A stretch of 64,000 nt of DNA, taken from NCBI RefSeq assembly GCF_003429105.1, contig NZ_QVTD01000017.1, positions 45,792-109,791 on the forward strand, read 5' to 3'. Made by a program: the position numbers and the translations under genes. The stretch comes from Peribacillus glennii. GTDB taxonomy: Bacteria > Bacillota > Bacilli > Bacillales > DSM-1321. This document shows positions 36,869 through 47,063 of the stretch, piece by piece. The notes under the pieces were generated by a model. It did no database searches. It saw only the letters and a list, made by a program, of their open reading frames with translations, and was not told the DNA's origin. The first letter of the stretch is position 1, and every line of letters begins with the position of its first letter.

Positions 36869-37546
36869 TTAGAAAGATTCATAGGTTGAAGTGCCAGCGC
36901 TAGCAGGAACACTTTCAGAAAGTGAATCTATTTTTTTCGCTACTTTTGTGCTGTATGTGAAATCCCCGTAACAGTATGGATATCGAAAATTGCTTCTGTC
37001 CCCGCCGCAGTTATAAACGTTCGGCTTTTTATTTACCTGGAGCATGGAAAACTTCTTTGCTAATTCCTCAGTATGTTTGCCGCCATGCTTCGCGGTATAG
37101 TCGATATAGCCTATGCCCATGTTGTAGGCTTGGATAATTGTCGGAAAATCTACTTTTTTGCGTTTTCCGTAAGCAACTGCCTCATGGAAATGTCTAACGC
37201 CTTGGCGAATGCTTTGCTTCGGGTCTTTGATTGTGTTTGGCGCAAGCCCGGCCGATTCTGAAGCCTGCATTGGATCCCCGCCTTTTCCGCGGCTTTCCTG
37301 CTGCATTAATGCCACAAGGACCATTGTATATTCTTCAAGATGGTATTTTTCTAATTCGCTGTGAATGAGGGAAGTATACTTTTTGGCGTCTTCAAACGGA
37401 TCGCCGCTTTCCCTTTTCACGATTGACGATGAATCTTGCTGCAACGGTATCCGGACCACCTGCAGCAAGACGATAAAAGCAAAACAAAAAGTCAGAAGCA
37501 TAAAAAGGGCCTTCGACTTCTTTCTCTTCCGTTTTCGTTTCTTCAT
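36869..37546 (-). CDS. Membrane-anchored lysozyme-like muramidase
   Basis: The 225-residue protein has a strongly basic N-terminus (KKRKRKRKKSK), one hydrophobic signal/anchor (about 12-30) and a lysozyme-like domain (about 55-200). It shows the CwlT-type signature ALMQQESRGKGGDPMQASES with the catalytic Glu, followed by SIRQGVRHFHEAV and IIQAYNMGIGY. It would cut MurNAc-GlcNAc bonds as a muramidase. GGGAGAG precedes the ATG. No conjugation genes are nearby, so a general cell-wall or sporulation role is more likely than the conjugative one of CwlT. Confidence 0.85.
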   Translation of the reverse strand: MKKRKRKRKKSKALFMLLTFCFAFIVLLQVVRIPLQQDSSSIVKRESGDPFEDAKKYTSLIHSELEKYHLEEYTMVLVALMQQESRGKGGDPMQASESAGLAPNTIKDPKQSIRQGVRHFHEAVAYGKRKKVDFPTIIQAYNMGIGYIDYTAKHGGKHTEELAKKFSMLQVNKKPNVYNCGGDRSNFRYPYCYGDFTYSTKVAKKIDSLSESVPASAGTSTYESF

Positions 37547-37624
37547 AGATTTCTCTCCCGCTCAATTTCCTCTATGACATTATAAATCAAATGAGAGTTT
37601 AATCGCATCCAAAAAGTATAAGAC

Positions 37625-37715
37625 GGGGTCAGTCCCCCGCTGCATTAACGCATTAGCGCATTTGGGGTCAGTCCCCCACTGCATTAACGCTTTACCATGC
37701 CGGGGGACTGACCCC
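37625..37715. repeat. REP cluster with near-perfect inverted pair (REPIN-like)
   Basis: Forward heads at 37625-37638 and 37664-37677 (both GGGGTCAGTCCCCC) and an inverted head at 37702-37715 (GGGGGACTGACCCC). The second and third units mirror each other across an ACTGCATTAACGC-type spacer and form the cleanest inverted pair in the window. Confidence 0.95.
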
Positions 37716-37817
37716 TAAAAAAATCGAAAAAAATTGTCAATTAATCTTGTAAAAAAATTATTTTTTTCGGCGATAAACTAAATATCAATAGATTTTACTC
37801 ATCAGGGGGAGTCTTAA

Positions 37818-39926
37818 GTGGGAATGCTTAAACGTATGGTTGTATTGGCAACGGTCTCCGTGTTAGTTGGTTTTCCGGTTGATGTTTATGGTGATGAACA
37901 AATGGCAAAGAATGTGAGAGTTGTAGAAAGTGCCGGTGCGCAAAACTATCTATTGATCAGCAATGAATCTGCGATGGCAGAGAATATGCAAGAAATAGGG
38001 AATTTTGCACCTGACAATAAAGACATTACCATGAACAAAAGTTTGAAACCCCAAGCTTATAAAATGGACATAAACCGGCCTTATCTAATCAAGCCGGCAT
38101 TAAGAAAGAGTGTAAAGCAGGCTTCCGTGAAATCCGTTTATAAAGTGGGAAGCACAAAGCCTTTTTGGGTGACTGACTTCACAACAGAACGCGATTATTC
38201 GATAACTGCAGAATTGAGCTATAGGGGGTCGAAAACTAATGTCTGGGTCCATGACAAACAGATCACGCAACAAGAGGCAGAGCAAATGGGCAGGGAATTT
38301 GATAATAACATCCATGGGCTGATCGCCGAAAATTTTGGATCGGAATCCGATGTGGACAGCAACGGAAAAGTAGATATTTTATGCTACGACATTCAGGATG
38401 GATTTGATGGAAAAGGCGGATTTTTTGCCGGGTATTTTTATGCAAGGGATCTATATAATGTGAGCAATTCGAATAAGGCCGAGGTTTTTTACATCGATAC
38501 CTATCCGCTAATGGGCATGGGTGCCGACAAGGATGTTACACAGGCGTATTCAACGCTGGCGCATGAATTTCAGCATATGGTTAACTTTAACCGGAATGTC
38601 TTCGAGGAAAATACTGGAGACAGAATGGATGTATGGCTGGATGAGGCTTTGGCAATGGCCGCTGAACATATGTATACAGGGGAAGCATTAACCGACCGCA
38701 TCGACTATTATAATCAATCCAAATCGATTGAAAACGGCCATTCCTTGCTGCGTTGGGATTATGACGGGGATGTTTTGTCTAACTATGCCTTATCCTATTT
38801 GTTTGGGCAATATCTCAAGCTTCAATCAAATCAAGGGGATGGTATTTTTAAAGAAATCATCGAAGATCCGAATAATGACTACAGGGCAGTCGAGAAGGCA
38901 GCAAAAAAATACATAGACCCATCAATGAATTTTGGACAGCTGTTGACCAGCTTCAGAGGTGCCTTATTGGTAAATGAAGACGAGGGCATTTATGGATTTA
39001 AAGGGAATCCTTTATTTGGTAGACTTAAGCCGAAAATTTACAGCGGCGGCTCCAATCCTCGATTATTTGGAGGGGGATCCATTGTTACACAGGTTGGATC
39101 TCTGCCTGAAGAGCCGGTGGCAAAAGGGTCTGATATTTCATACACCTTTTTTACCTCCGAAGCATTAAGCAATGAGGCTCCACCAATTCCGATGACCCTT
39201 TCTGTGAATAAGGTAAGCGACAAAGATACATTCCTGAAAGGGAAAACGTTAGCGAATGCTAAAATTTCCATTAAGACCGACAGCAGCACGATCGGTACTG
39301 GCTATGCAAGTATAAGTGGAGACTTTACTATTAAAATCCCCAAGCAAAAAAGGGGTACGAAACTCACGGTTATTGCTGAAGAAAAAGCACGAAGCGAAAG
39401 CAGGGTTGTCACTGTCACCGTAGTGGATGAAACTCCGCCGCCTAAGCCCACTGTCATGCCGGTTGATGATAATGACACTATTGTAAGAGGAAAAGCTGAG
39501 CCCGGTTCGTACGTCTGGGTGCAAGTTGGGGACAATTGGGTAAATAATGGGACCCAGGCAGGGCCAGGCGGGGATTTCTCGGTGAAAATCAGACCGCAAA
39601 AAGCTCGTACGTTTATCGCTGTTTGTGCGGTCGACCCCGATGGCAATCAAGGCAGCTTTACTGAATTATTCGTTAGGGATAAAACGCCGCCCAAAATATT
39701 GTCCGTGTTCCCGCTGAACGGCCAAAGTAAAACCATAACAGGGAAAACCGAGGGAAGGGCGCTGGTGGAAGTGAAGCTCGGATCGAAACTATTAGGAAAA
39801 ACTTATGCGGATTCAAGAGGATATTACAAGATTGCTATCAACGCCCACAAAAAGGGGACGAAATTGACGATATCCGCATACGATGCGGCGAAAAACAGAA
39901 AAAGTGTGACGGCCACGATAAAATAA
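37818..39926 (+). CDS. Secreted M30-like zinc metallopeptidase with Ig-like domains
   Basis: The 702-residue protein starts at GTG behind GGGGGAG. It has a signal peptide (about 1-25), a propeptide-like region, and a peptidase domain (about 110-420) with HEFQHMVN (HExxH, near residue 249) and DVWLDEALAMAAEH downstream. This matches the hyicolysin/M30 type. Three Ig-like Big_6 domains follow (about 455-540, 541-625 and 626-702), with modules ending KQKRGTKLTV, RPQKARTFIAV and AHKKGTKLTISAYDAAKN. They resemble those of the 11049 protein. It probably degrades extracellular protein. A REPIN lies about 100 bp upstream. Confidence 0.85.
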   Translation: MGMLKRMVVLATVSVLVGFPVDVYGDEQMAKNVRVVESAGAQNYLLISNESAMAENMQEIGNFAPDNKDITMNKSLKPQAYKMDINRPYLIKPALRKSVKQASVKSVYKVGSTKPFWVTDFTTERDYSITAELSYRGSKTNVWVHDKQITQQEAEQMGREFDNNIHGLIAENFGSESDVDSNGKVDILCYDIQDGFDGKGGFFAGYFYARDLYNVSNSNKAEVFYIDTYPLMGMGADKDVTQAYSTLAHEFQHMVNFNRNVFEENTGDRMDVWLDEALAMAAEHMYTGEALTDRIDYYNQSKSIENGHSLLRWDYDGDVLSNYALSYLFGQYLKLQSNQGDGIFKEIIEDPNNDYRAVEKAAKKYIDPSMNFGQLLTSFRGALLVNEDEGIYGFKGNPLFGRLKPKIYSGGSNPRLFGGGSIVTQVGSLPEEPVAKGSDISYTFFTSEALSNEAPPIPMTLSVNKVSDKDTFLKGKTLANAKISIKTDSSTIGTGYASISGDFTIKIPKQKRGTKLTVIAEEKARSESRVVTVTVVDETPPPKPTVMPVDDNDTIVRGKAEPGSYVWVQVGDNWVNNGTQAGPGGDFSVKIRPQKARTFIAVCAVDPDGNQGSFTELFVRDKTPPKILSVFPLNGQSKTITGKTEGRALVEVKLGSKLLGKTYADSRGYYKIAINAHKKGTKLTISAYDAAKNRKSVTATIK

Positions 39927-39947
39927 TAACGGTAAAAAATTCCGACA

Positions 39948-39986
39948 AAAAAGCGAAGACATCGTTACAAATGTCTTCGCTTTTTC
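39948..39986. terminator. Bidirectional terminator between convergent peptidase genes
   Basis: AAAGCGAAGACAT pairs with ATGTCTTCGCTTT, with A/T runs on both sides. Confidence 0.9.
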
Positions 39987-39988
39987 TA

Positions 39989-41770
39989 TTATTTTGCTTC
40001 GCCGGCAGGATTAGTTGTTTCTGCTGGTGGAGTTTCAGGCTGTGGAACTGGTTGTTCAACCGGCTCTTGTGGCAGTCCGCCTTCAATTTTATCCCGTTTG
40101 GATTTTAAGAAGATTTCTGTTGCCGTGTATGTTTTATATTTTTTTGATTTTTTGAACGCTGCCGAATCACTGGTCAGCTTATCATACTTCGTTAAATTCG
40201 CTTTTACTGATTCATATTGTTTCTTATTTAATTGATCTTCCATTTTGAAGATGAGCTCGTATCTTAACACTTCAAACTTCAAATTATCCCTGGTGACAAT
40301 CGCAGGGGTGATATATTTTGCGACGGCTAATTTCCTGGCGGAAGTGCCATACATCTTTGCCAATTTGCTATTAACGGAAGGAATCATTTTCACTAAATTC
40401 TCGTACCTTGATACAGAGGTTTTAGTCATTCTTTCTTTTTCTAAATAGCCGGTTAACGTGTTATTATTTGCAAGAAGCTTTTCGCCATCTTTTACAGCAT
40501 TTATGAAAGCTGCGGAGCGGTCCCTATGCGTTTTAGCTGTTTTCAAAGCAGCTGCAGGGCGTGAGCGGAATTTGCTCGGTAATTTGGCAATGGCTGCTTC
40601 GTTTTTCTTAATTTCACTGCTAACCTTATTGTATAGATCCTGGTGCGCTTTTTCGATTTTCACATTATTTGTTGTTTTAATTTTAGTAGTATAGTAGGTT
40701 TGGAGTTTGCCTGCGGTTGCATTATAAGCCTTGATCTTTTTCTCCAATGCCTGGCTTTCAGCTAGCTTGCGGGTGTCGTAGATTTTCCCGCCTTCCTGGG
40801 CAACGTAAAGGCCGACTCCCATGTTTTGGTTCCAAACGGTTGGGAACCTGTAAAGAGGCACGTGTGTTTGACCCGCAAAAGGTGCAATTTCAAGTGTAAA
40901 CGCGGACTTCTTTTTAATCATGGAGTACCAGTCGCTGAACCCGCCGCCATAGCTTCTGCCTTGCAGAGCATATCCGGTCATCCCATTTAATTTTCTGGCG
41001 ATTGCAAGATCTTTCGTTCTGCGGCTCCCTGTTTGGCCGTAATCCCAATACATGATCTGGCCGCTGCTATGATAAGAGACTGCGATTTCAGGAGAGAAAG
41101 ACGATACAAACGATACGATTGCTTTTGTCTCCGCGGCTGAATGAGGAGCTTTGCCGTTATAATTCATATAGCTTGGAGATGAAGCGCCGCCTAGCCTATA
41201 CCAATTGGCGTTATATTGCCTGTTCAGGTCAACGCCCTTTGCGTTTGCCTTCCATCTTTTAAAATTGGTGCTGCCGCTGTTCATTCTCTTAAGGCCTGCA
41301 TGCGTACTTTTCGGGAAAGCTTTCAATCCGGATTGCTGAAGGGTAACTCCATCAGGGTTTACCATCGGGACGAACCAAATCGTGGTATTCGTTAAAATCT
41401 TCCTGACATCATACCCTTTGATTTTTTGATTTTTCTTATAGGCATAGGCATACTTGTCAATCATATTCATGTTGACATTGGTTGTCATCCATTCCCTGGC
41501 GTGATGGGAACCATTGATGAATACTTTGGATGACCCTTTCCCCAGAGACACGGCATATAAATTCCGCCCGTACTCCGACTTTCCGATGGTCTTAACGGTG
41601 ATGAGATCTGGATACGCTTTTTTCAGTTTCGTAATGTCCGAGACCATATTTGAGTATGTATACGTTTTATTTGGATTCACGATATACGATTGAGCCGAAG
41701 CGCCGTCTGCATAAAGGAAACCCGCCAGCACAAAAAACAAAGCAATAAGACCAACCTTGATTCTTTTCAA
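39989..41770 (-). CDS. Secreted M14 zinc carboxypeptidase
   Basis: The protein starts at TTG behind AAAGGTGG and has 593 residues. The signal peptide covers about 1-26. The M14 catalytic domain (about 35-335) shows SHHAREW (zinc His and Glu, residues 89-93), NPDGV, DLNRQYNANW, the third zinc His in VSYHSSG and the catalytic Glu in FTLEIAPF. A long Lys-rich helical region (about 340-565) and a short Pro/Glu tail (EQPVPQPETPPAE) follow and may attach it to the wall. It should remove C-terminal amino acids from peptides. It converges on the M30-like peptidase gene. Confidence 0.92.
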   Translation of the reverse strand: MKRIKVGLIALFFVLAGFLYADGASAQSYIVNPNKTYTYSNMVSDITKLKKAYPDLITVKTIGKSEYGRNLYAVSLGKGSSKVFINGSHHAREWMTTNVNMNMIDKYAYAYKKNQKIKGYDVRKILTNTTIWFVPMVNPDGVTLQQSGLKAFPKSTHAGLKRMNSGSTNFKRWKANAKGVDLNRQYNANWYRLGGASSPSYMNYNGKAPHSAAETKAIVSFVSSFSPEIAVSYHSSGQIMYWDYGQTGSRRTKDLAIARKLNGMTGYALQGRSYGGGFSDWYSMIKKKSAFTLEIAPFAGQTHVPLYRFPTVWNQNMGVGLYVAQEGGKIYDTRKLAESQALEKKIKAYNATAGKLQTYYTTKIKTTNNVKIEKAHQDLYNKVSSEIKKNEAAIAKLPSKFRSRPAAALKTAKTHRDRSAAFINAVKDGEKLLANNNTLTGYLEKERMTKTSVSRYENLVKMIPSVNSKLAKMYGTSARKLAVAKYITPAIVTRDNLKFEVLRYELIFKMEDQLNKKQYESVKANLTKYDKLTSDSAAFKKSKKYKTYTATEIFLKSKRDKIEGGLPQEPVEQPVPQPETPPAETTNPAGEAK

Positions 41771-42068
41771 AATATTACCACCTTTGTCATTTCTATCTAC
41801 AATATTCTACAATATTCTTACAAATTTTAATAGACCGAAATCTACAATATTGAAAGTTATTAAATTTTAAACATGAGAAATTTTATAGAGGATTGAGGAT
41901 AAAAACATAAAGTGGTGATGGAAAAACAAATTATCTGAATTTTCCCTCTATTTCGGGACAATTGGCTTATTCTAATATAGTGATGGAATGGTAAAATAAT
42001 GGTAGTAGTTGGGTTAAATACTCCGTCTTTTCGTTCGAAAAAATTTGGACAAGCGGAGGGTCAAACAG

Positions 42069-42341
42069 ATGAGACCACGATTTAATTTTAAGTCTACTAC
42101 GTCCACTGTTGCTAAAGCCCCGCGAAACAAATCATCTGAAACAGATCGCAAACCTAAAAAGCTGGCACCCAAGAGGAAGGACATGAACAACGCGCATTTG
42201 CTGAGCCAAAGCGTGTTGAACTTCGCAAAAGCGGCATTTGTATTAGCCCTGACGGTTATTTTCGTTGTTCTTGCCTGTTTGGGCAAAATTGACACAGAAT
42301 TTTTCTACACACTGGTGGGTTCGTTTTCACCGTTTCTTTAA
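42069..42341 (+). CDS. Small single-helix membrane protein
   Basis: ATG 42069 (MRPRFNFKS) is preceded by GGAGGG; the frame extends 24 bp upstream without a site. The 90-residue protein has a basic N-terminal half (SETDRKPKKLAPKRKDM) and one hydrophobic helix (about 53-75). No family was recognised. Confidence 0.55.
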   Translation: MRPRFNFKSTTSTVAKAPRNKSSETDRKPKKLAPKRKDMNNAHLLSQSVLNFAKAAFVLALTVIFVVLACLGKIDTEFFYTLVGSFSPFL

Positions 42342-43166
42342 AAGGCTGTTGATTGGCCTGATGACTATCAGATAAGCAAAGGTTTTTCATATGCTTGATT
42401 TCCGGGTTTTGGAGGGCCCGGTAGTCAAATCCTTCGACCCAACGAACGAAAAGATGATGGGTATTTGCATAGGAAAACGGCGGGCTGATAGTTGAATAAT
42501 CAAAGAAAAGGGAAATGCCCCGGCAGGCATTTCCCTTTTTCAATGCGGAAAAAATGTTGGAGCATTTATTTCCGCTAATAAGTTCTCCACAAGAGTATGC
42601 GGGCGGGCAGTTGTTCGTCATTAACCGGCATTAAGGATGAAACGCAAGTCAAGATTGTGGGAACAACTGTCGTAGGGCCAAAACATCCCGGGAACCAGAT
42701 TTAATTTTAGTAGTCTACTTTAATTATTATAGCACCGGCAAAGGAGATGTAAACCTGTTATTTTTCCAATGTAAGGAAAATGTAATATTTAACCTTTTAT
42801 ATATTTATAGGTTCTCAATTTAAACGAAAAAGTGGAATGCGTTTTTGAATCATAGCGGAGAACATTACTTTAGGTGCCCAGAGCTGATTATTCGTCAACA
42901 ATGGATCGTTTTATGATTCGCCGGAGCTTGAGAACCGGTGGAAAAGCGCGGGTGAACTTGCGGATTCGTGGACCCCACAGGGATAGCGGAATTGCCTTTG
43001 CCCCAATCACCTGAAGATAATGCAGGTTTCTTTGCTCTGTAAAACCAGGCGATTTTATATAAATACTGTGATCTGGGAGTTTTTATTTAGCGGCACTACA
43101 AAACGGCATAAATATGATAGGGAAATTTCCGATATTAACAGAAATAGACAAAAAGGGGATTGCCAG
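42342..43166. other. Gene-free stretch with a GC-richer island
   Basis: It contains a terminator (42506-42541). The block 42860-43010 is richer in GC than its AT-rich surroundings and has possible small stems (for example CCGGAGC-TTGAGAACCGG). It does not match a riboswitch I know. It lies in the 5' region of the 43167 chemoreceptor gene. No gene was recognised. Confidence 0.4.
42506..42541 (+). terminator. Strong terminator
   Basis: AAAAGGGAAATGCC pairs perfectly with GGCATTTCCCTTTT around CCGGCA. Confidence 0.9.
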
Positions 43167-45137
43167 ATGCGCAAATTTTTAAATTTATCAATCAGGAGCA
43201 GGCTGATTATTTCATTTGTTTTGATCCTGCTAATTCCTAGCCTAATTATTGGATGGACATCGTATTCAACAGCAAAAAGGACAGTTGAACACGAAATCAC
43301 GATGTCTGCCTTAGAGGACGTAACGTTATTAAATTCTGTTCTGGACCGATTCATCGAACCGGAAATCATGAATATTGATTACTTGTCGGATGAAATAGCA
43401 AAAGCAGACTATACAGGGGACAATCCTGTTTTACAGAAGGGCATCCTGGCTCCTTTTCTTTCAAAGCATCCTGAAATTTCGACGATATATGTAGGCAGCA
43501 AGGAAGGCATGTTTATCAATGCACCTGCAAAAAAAATGCCTGAAGGTTATGACCCGCGCGAAAGGCCCTGGTACCAGGAGGCCATGAAACAGACTGGCAA
43601 AGTGGTCATTACCAGCCCGTTTGAATCCAAAACGACAGGGGACTTTGTGTTCGGCGTTGCGAAAGTTTTGAAAGATGGTTCAGGCGTTTTAGCAGCAGAA
43701 GTGAAAATTGAAACCATTTCCGAAATTGTCAACAAAGTTCACGTTGGCGATGAAGGCTATGCGTTCCTGGCAGATAAAGATAAAAAAGTCATTGTTCATC
43801 CTACTGCAAAGCCGACAGAACCATTAGAAGGGAATTTTGTAAATAAAATTTACCAAACAAAAACAGGTAATTTTGAATACACCATAGACAATAAAGATAA
43901 AAAAATCGTTTTTGCCACCAATGAATTAACCGGGTGGAAGGTAGCGGGTACTCTTTTTAATGAAGAAATAACAAAAGCGGCCCAGCCTATTTTTAATAAA
44001 ACCATCCTTGTTTTGAGTATTGCTTTAATCCTTGGGATAGCACTCGGATACTTGATTATTGCTTCCATAACGAAACCTCTCCGTTCCCTGGTGGTTGCTT
44101 CGGAAAAGATTGGCCAAGGGGATTTAACGGAAGAAATACAGGTTCAATCTAACGATGAGTTAGGACAGCTTGGCAACAGCTTCAATACAATGACCAAAAA
44201 CCTGCGTGAGCTGATTGAGCAAATTGGAACCAATACTGAACAAGTGGCGGCCTCTGCTGAAGAACTAACCGCGAATGCAGAACAAACCAGCAAAGCAACA
44301 GAACAAATTGCGGTAACCATTCAAGAAGTGGCCGCAGGGACTGATAAACAAATGGAAAGTGTAGAGGAAAGTTCGATTCAGATCAGTTCTTTGGCCCAAG
44401 AGGTGCAGCGAATTTCAGACAATGCCGATAGCGTAAGTTTGGCATCCAAGGACACGGCTGAAAAAGCGGCTGGCGGAGAACGAAGCATCAAATTGGCTGT
44501 GAACCAAATGAACACAATCAATGACACGTTTGGAAATCTTTCGGCCTCTATCAAAATGCTGGGAGACCGTTCAAATGAAATTAACCAAATCATAGAAGTG
44601 ATTACCAGTATTGCATCACAAACGAATCTGTTGGCACTGAATGCTGCAATAGAGGCTGCAAGAGCGGGCGAGCATGGTAAAGGATTTGCGGTAGTTGCGG
44701 AGGAAGTAAGGAAACTGGCCGAACAATCATCAGACTCCTCGCAGCAAATTGCCCAATTGATCGTTGGCATTCAGGAAGAAACAAGCAAGACGATTGAATC
44801 GATGGAACATGCTACAAGCGAAGTAAATGAAGGAATCGGAATTGTCGATTTAGCCGGTGGTGCATTCAGCCAAATTCAAGCCTCAATAAACGGAATGGCT
44901 CACGAAATCGAGCAAATCTCATCAGCGGTCCAGAAAATCACTTCCGGAACCGAGCAGGTCGTCCATTCGGTAATGGGAATTTCACAAGTGGCTGAATTAG
45001 CCGCTGCCGGGACCCAAAACGTCTCTGCTGCAACCCAGGAACAACTCGCTTCAATGGAAGAAATCTCGGCCTCCGCGGGCGCCCTATCCAACATGGCCGA
45101 CGAACTCCACCAGGCAATCGGAAGATTCAAAGTATAA
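43167..45137 (+). CDS. Methyl-accepting chemotaxis protein, dCache type
   Basis: ATG 43167 ([13 protein letters not shown]) is chosen, with GGGG eight bases upstream; the frame extends 147 bp upstream without a good site. The 656-residue receptor has a helix at about 12-32, a double Cache sensor (about 35-275) with [10 protein letters not shown], a second helix (about 285-307), HAMP, and a signalling hairpin ([20 protein letters not shown] and [17 protein letters not shown]). It resembles the McpA/McpB/TlpA group. No cheW is adjacent and no c-di-GMP riboswitch is visible upstream, unlike the paralogue at 18755. REP units follow 12 bp after the stop. Confidence 0.92.
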   Translation: MRKFLNLSIRSRLIISFVLILLIPSLIIGWTSYSTAKRTVEHEITMSALEDVTLLNSVLDRFIEPEIMNIDYLSDEIAKADYTGDNPVLQKGILAPFLSKHPEISTIYVGSKEGMFINAPAKKMPEGYDPRERPWYQEAMKQTGKVVITSPFESKTTGDFVFGVAKVLKDGSGVLAAEVKIETISEIVNKVHVGDEGYAFLADKDKKVIVHPTAKPTEPLEGNFVNKIYQTKTGNFEYTIDNKDKKIVFATNELTGWKVAGTLFNEEITKAAQPIFNKTILVLSIALILGIALGYLIIASITKPLRSLVVASEKIGQGDLTEEIQVQSNDELGQLGNSFNTMTKNLRELIEQIGTNTEQVAASAEELTANAEQTSKATEQIAVTIQEVAAGTDKQMESVEESSIQISSLAQEVQRISDNADSVSLASKDTAEKAAGGERSIKLAVNQMNTINDTFGNLSASIKMLGDRSNEINQIIEVITSIASQTNLLALNAAIEAARAGEHGKGFAVVAEEVRKLAEQSSDSSQQIAQLIVGIQEETSKTIESMEHATSEVNEGIGIVDLAGGAFSQIQASINGMAHEIEQISSAVQKITSGTEQVVHSVMGISQVAELAAAGTQNVSAATQEQLASMEEISASAGALSNMADELHQAIGRFKV

Positions 45138-45148
45138 TAGGGGGCATA

Positions 45149-45279
45149 AGGGGTCATTCCCTTCGCGCGTTACCACTTTATTGTATTGGGGGTCAGTCCC
45201 CCGGTACGTTAACACGGTAAAGTAGTAGGGGACAGACCCCCGGTGCTGTGAAGTGCTAAAGCGGACGGGGGTCTGTCCC
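45149..45279. repeat. REP cluster of four units
   Basis: Heads at 45149-45164 (worn), 45188-45202 (GGGGGTCAGTCCCCC), 45228-45241 (inverted-type loop ACAGA) and 45267-45279 (GGGGGTCTGTCCC). Tails include GTACGTTAACACGGTAAAG and GTGCTGTGAAGTGCTAAAGC. Confidence 0.85.
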
Positions 45280-45432
45280 TATTTTTTACAGGTAGAAACC
45301 ATATTAGTTTAAAGGCAAATTCACAATAGTATTAGTTTGTGCACAGTTATTTGGAAAGCGCTATGATAATAATCTATAATGATATTGAAAAGAAAATCTC
45401 TTACAATGAGAAACTGGAATGGGGGAAAAGTG

Positions 45433-46737
45433 ATGGAAGCGAAGCAGACCGTATTTGTCAATGAGTTTACTAATGGCATTTTAGACCCTAACAACAAAAT
45501 GCTGGGACCTGTAAAGGATGGCGGGCATATTGTAGCGAATACTGCTCCGGGGTGCTGGGGACCGATGATCACACCGGCAATCCGCGGCGGACACGAGGTA
45601 ACAAAGCCTGTGTTTGTAGAAGGAGCGGAAGTGGGAGACGCAATTGCCATCAAAATTAAGTCAATTAGAGTCACATCATCCGCAACTGCTTCAGGGAATG
45701 ATGCACCGGTAGATGGAAGATTTTTAGGAGATCCGTTTGTGGCGGGTAAATGTCCTCAGTGCGGTACGGTGAACCCTGAGACTATTATTGAAGGCATCGG
45801 CCAGGAAGCGATTCGTTGTGCAGAATGCGGCATAGATGTAGTCCCGTTTTTATTTACGAATGGTTATACTATAGCATTTGATTCTAACCGCAATATAGGA
45901 GTTACCTTGCACAAAAGGGCGGCTGAGGAAATAGCAAGAGAAGGCCGTTCATATATGGCGACACCAGAACAATCGATACAGAATCCCATCGTGACGATTG
46001 CCCCTCATGATTTAGTAGGGACGGTTGCAAGAATGCGGCCATTTTTAGGGCAGCTTGGAACCACTCCTTCAAGGCCGTTTCCTGACTCCCACAATGCAGG
46101 GGACTTCGGCCAGTTTTTGATTGAAGCCCCGCACGATTACAAACTATCAAAGGAACAATTAGAGGACCGGACTGACGGGCATATGGATATTAACCGGGTA
46201 CGGGAAGGTGCTGTTCTTATTTGTCCTGTAAAAGTGCCGGGTGGCGGCGTATATCTTGGTGACATGCACGCAATGCAAGGCGATGGAGAAATAGCAGGAC
46301 ATACAGCCGATGTAGCAGGTATCGTGAATTTGCAGGTTAAGGTCATTAAAGGACTGAATATCGATGGACCAATTCTATTGCCTGTCGAAGAAGACCTGCC
46401 TTATCTTGCAAAGCCCATAACCAAAAAAGAAAAAGAAATCGCACGGGGAGTAGCGGAACAATGGCAAGTTAAAAAGTTGGAGGAGTCACTGCCTATTTCC
46501 TTTATCGGTACCGGAGCAAATTTAAATGAGGCAACAGAAAACGGTTTAAAAAGAGCCGCGGAAGTTATTGGCATCTCCATTCCGGAAGTCATGAACCGGG
46601 CCACCATTACAGGGTCCATTGAAATTGGCAGACACCCAGGAGTGGCAACAATTACATTCCTATGCCCGGTAGCCTATCTCAACAAAATTGGTATTACGCA
46701 GCTTGTAAGAGATCAATATATAAACTCTATTGGGTAA
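45433..46737 (+). CDS. Acetamidase/formamidase family protein with CxxC pair insertion
   Basis: ATG 45433 (MEAKQTVFV) is preceded by GGGGGAA; the open frame starts 54 bp earlier. The 434-residue protein matches the FmdA/AmdA family. It shows ILDPNNKMLGPVKDGGHIVA, VPGGGVYLGDMHAMQGDGEI, HTADVAGIVNLQVKVIKGL and a C-terminal GTGANLNEATENGLKRAAEV segment. These enzymes hydrolyse formamide or acetamide to ammonia and the acid. Near residues 110-140 there are two CxxC motifs (CPQCG and CAECG), which look like a zinc ribbon inserted into the fold. No transporter or regulator is adjacent. The substrate is not certain. Confidence 0.85.
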   Translation: MEAKQTVFVNEFTNGILDPNNKMLGPVKDGGHIVANTAPGCWGPMITPAIRGGHEVTKPVFVEGAEVGDAIAIKIKSIRVTSSATASGNDAPVDGRFLGDPFVAGKCPQCGTVNPETIIEGIGQEAIRCAECGIDVVPFLFTNGYTIAFDSNRNIGVTLHKRAAEEIAREGRSYMATPEQSIQNPIVTIAPHDLVGTVARMRPFLGQLGTTPSRPFPDSHNAGDFGQFLIEAPHDYKLSKEQLEDRTDGHMDINRVREGAVLICPVKVPGGGVYLGDMHAMQGDGEIAGHTADVAGIVNLQVKVIKGLNIDGPILLPVEEDLPYLAKPITKKEKEIARGVAEQWQVKKLEESLPISFIGTGANLNEATENGLKRAAEVIGISIPEVMNRATITGSIEIGRHPGVATITFLCPVAYLNKIGITQLVRDQYINSIG

Positions 46738-46998
46738 TGCAGATCCCTTTTGGGATTATTCCCGTAGCGGTACAGCAGTACAGCAGAGGAGGAATGACCC
46801 CTAATTACTGAGCCAGCAAATTTGTTGGCTCTTTTTGCGGCCGTTTATTGCGGCGATTCACATGGCTGGCTTATGGAACCGGTAATTCTCAACGAAATGA
46901 AATCCCGAAGACCATTACCCCTTTTTATTCTCCGCTCATTATCAGTATGACTTATTGAAATTGGAGGCTATTACAGCGCCAGTCACCCGGTGTGAAAC

Positions 46999-47017
46999 TA
47001 ATCAAATGATTGATTAA
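46999..47017. repeat. Dispersed palindrome, copy 7
   Basis: TAATCAAATGATTGATTAA, one mismatch from symmetry. Confidence 0.65.
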
Positions 47018-47063
47018 GAAATAAAAGCAGGGCAAGTATGCTTTAGTACTGAAGTCGGGAAAT

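Noticed and set aside
36869..37546. Conjugative element lysozyme (CwlT)
   Set aside because: The muramidase motif is similar, but no conjugation genes, integrase or attachment sites are in the window.
42860..43010. Second c-di-GMP riboswitch upstream of the 43167 receptor
   Set aside because: The GGACGCAAAGCC and GGTTGCC landmarks are absent on both strands.
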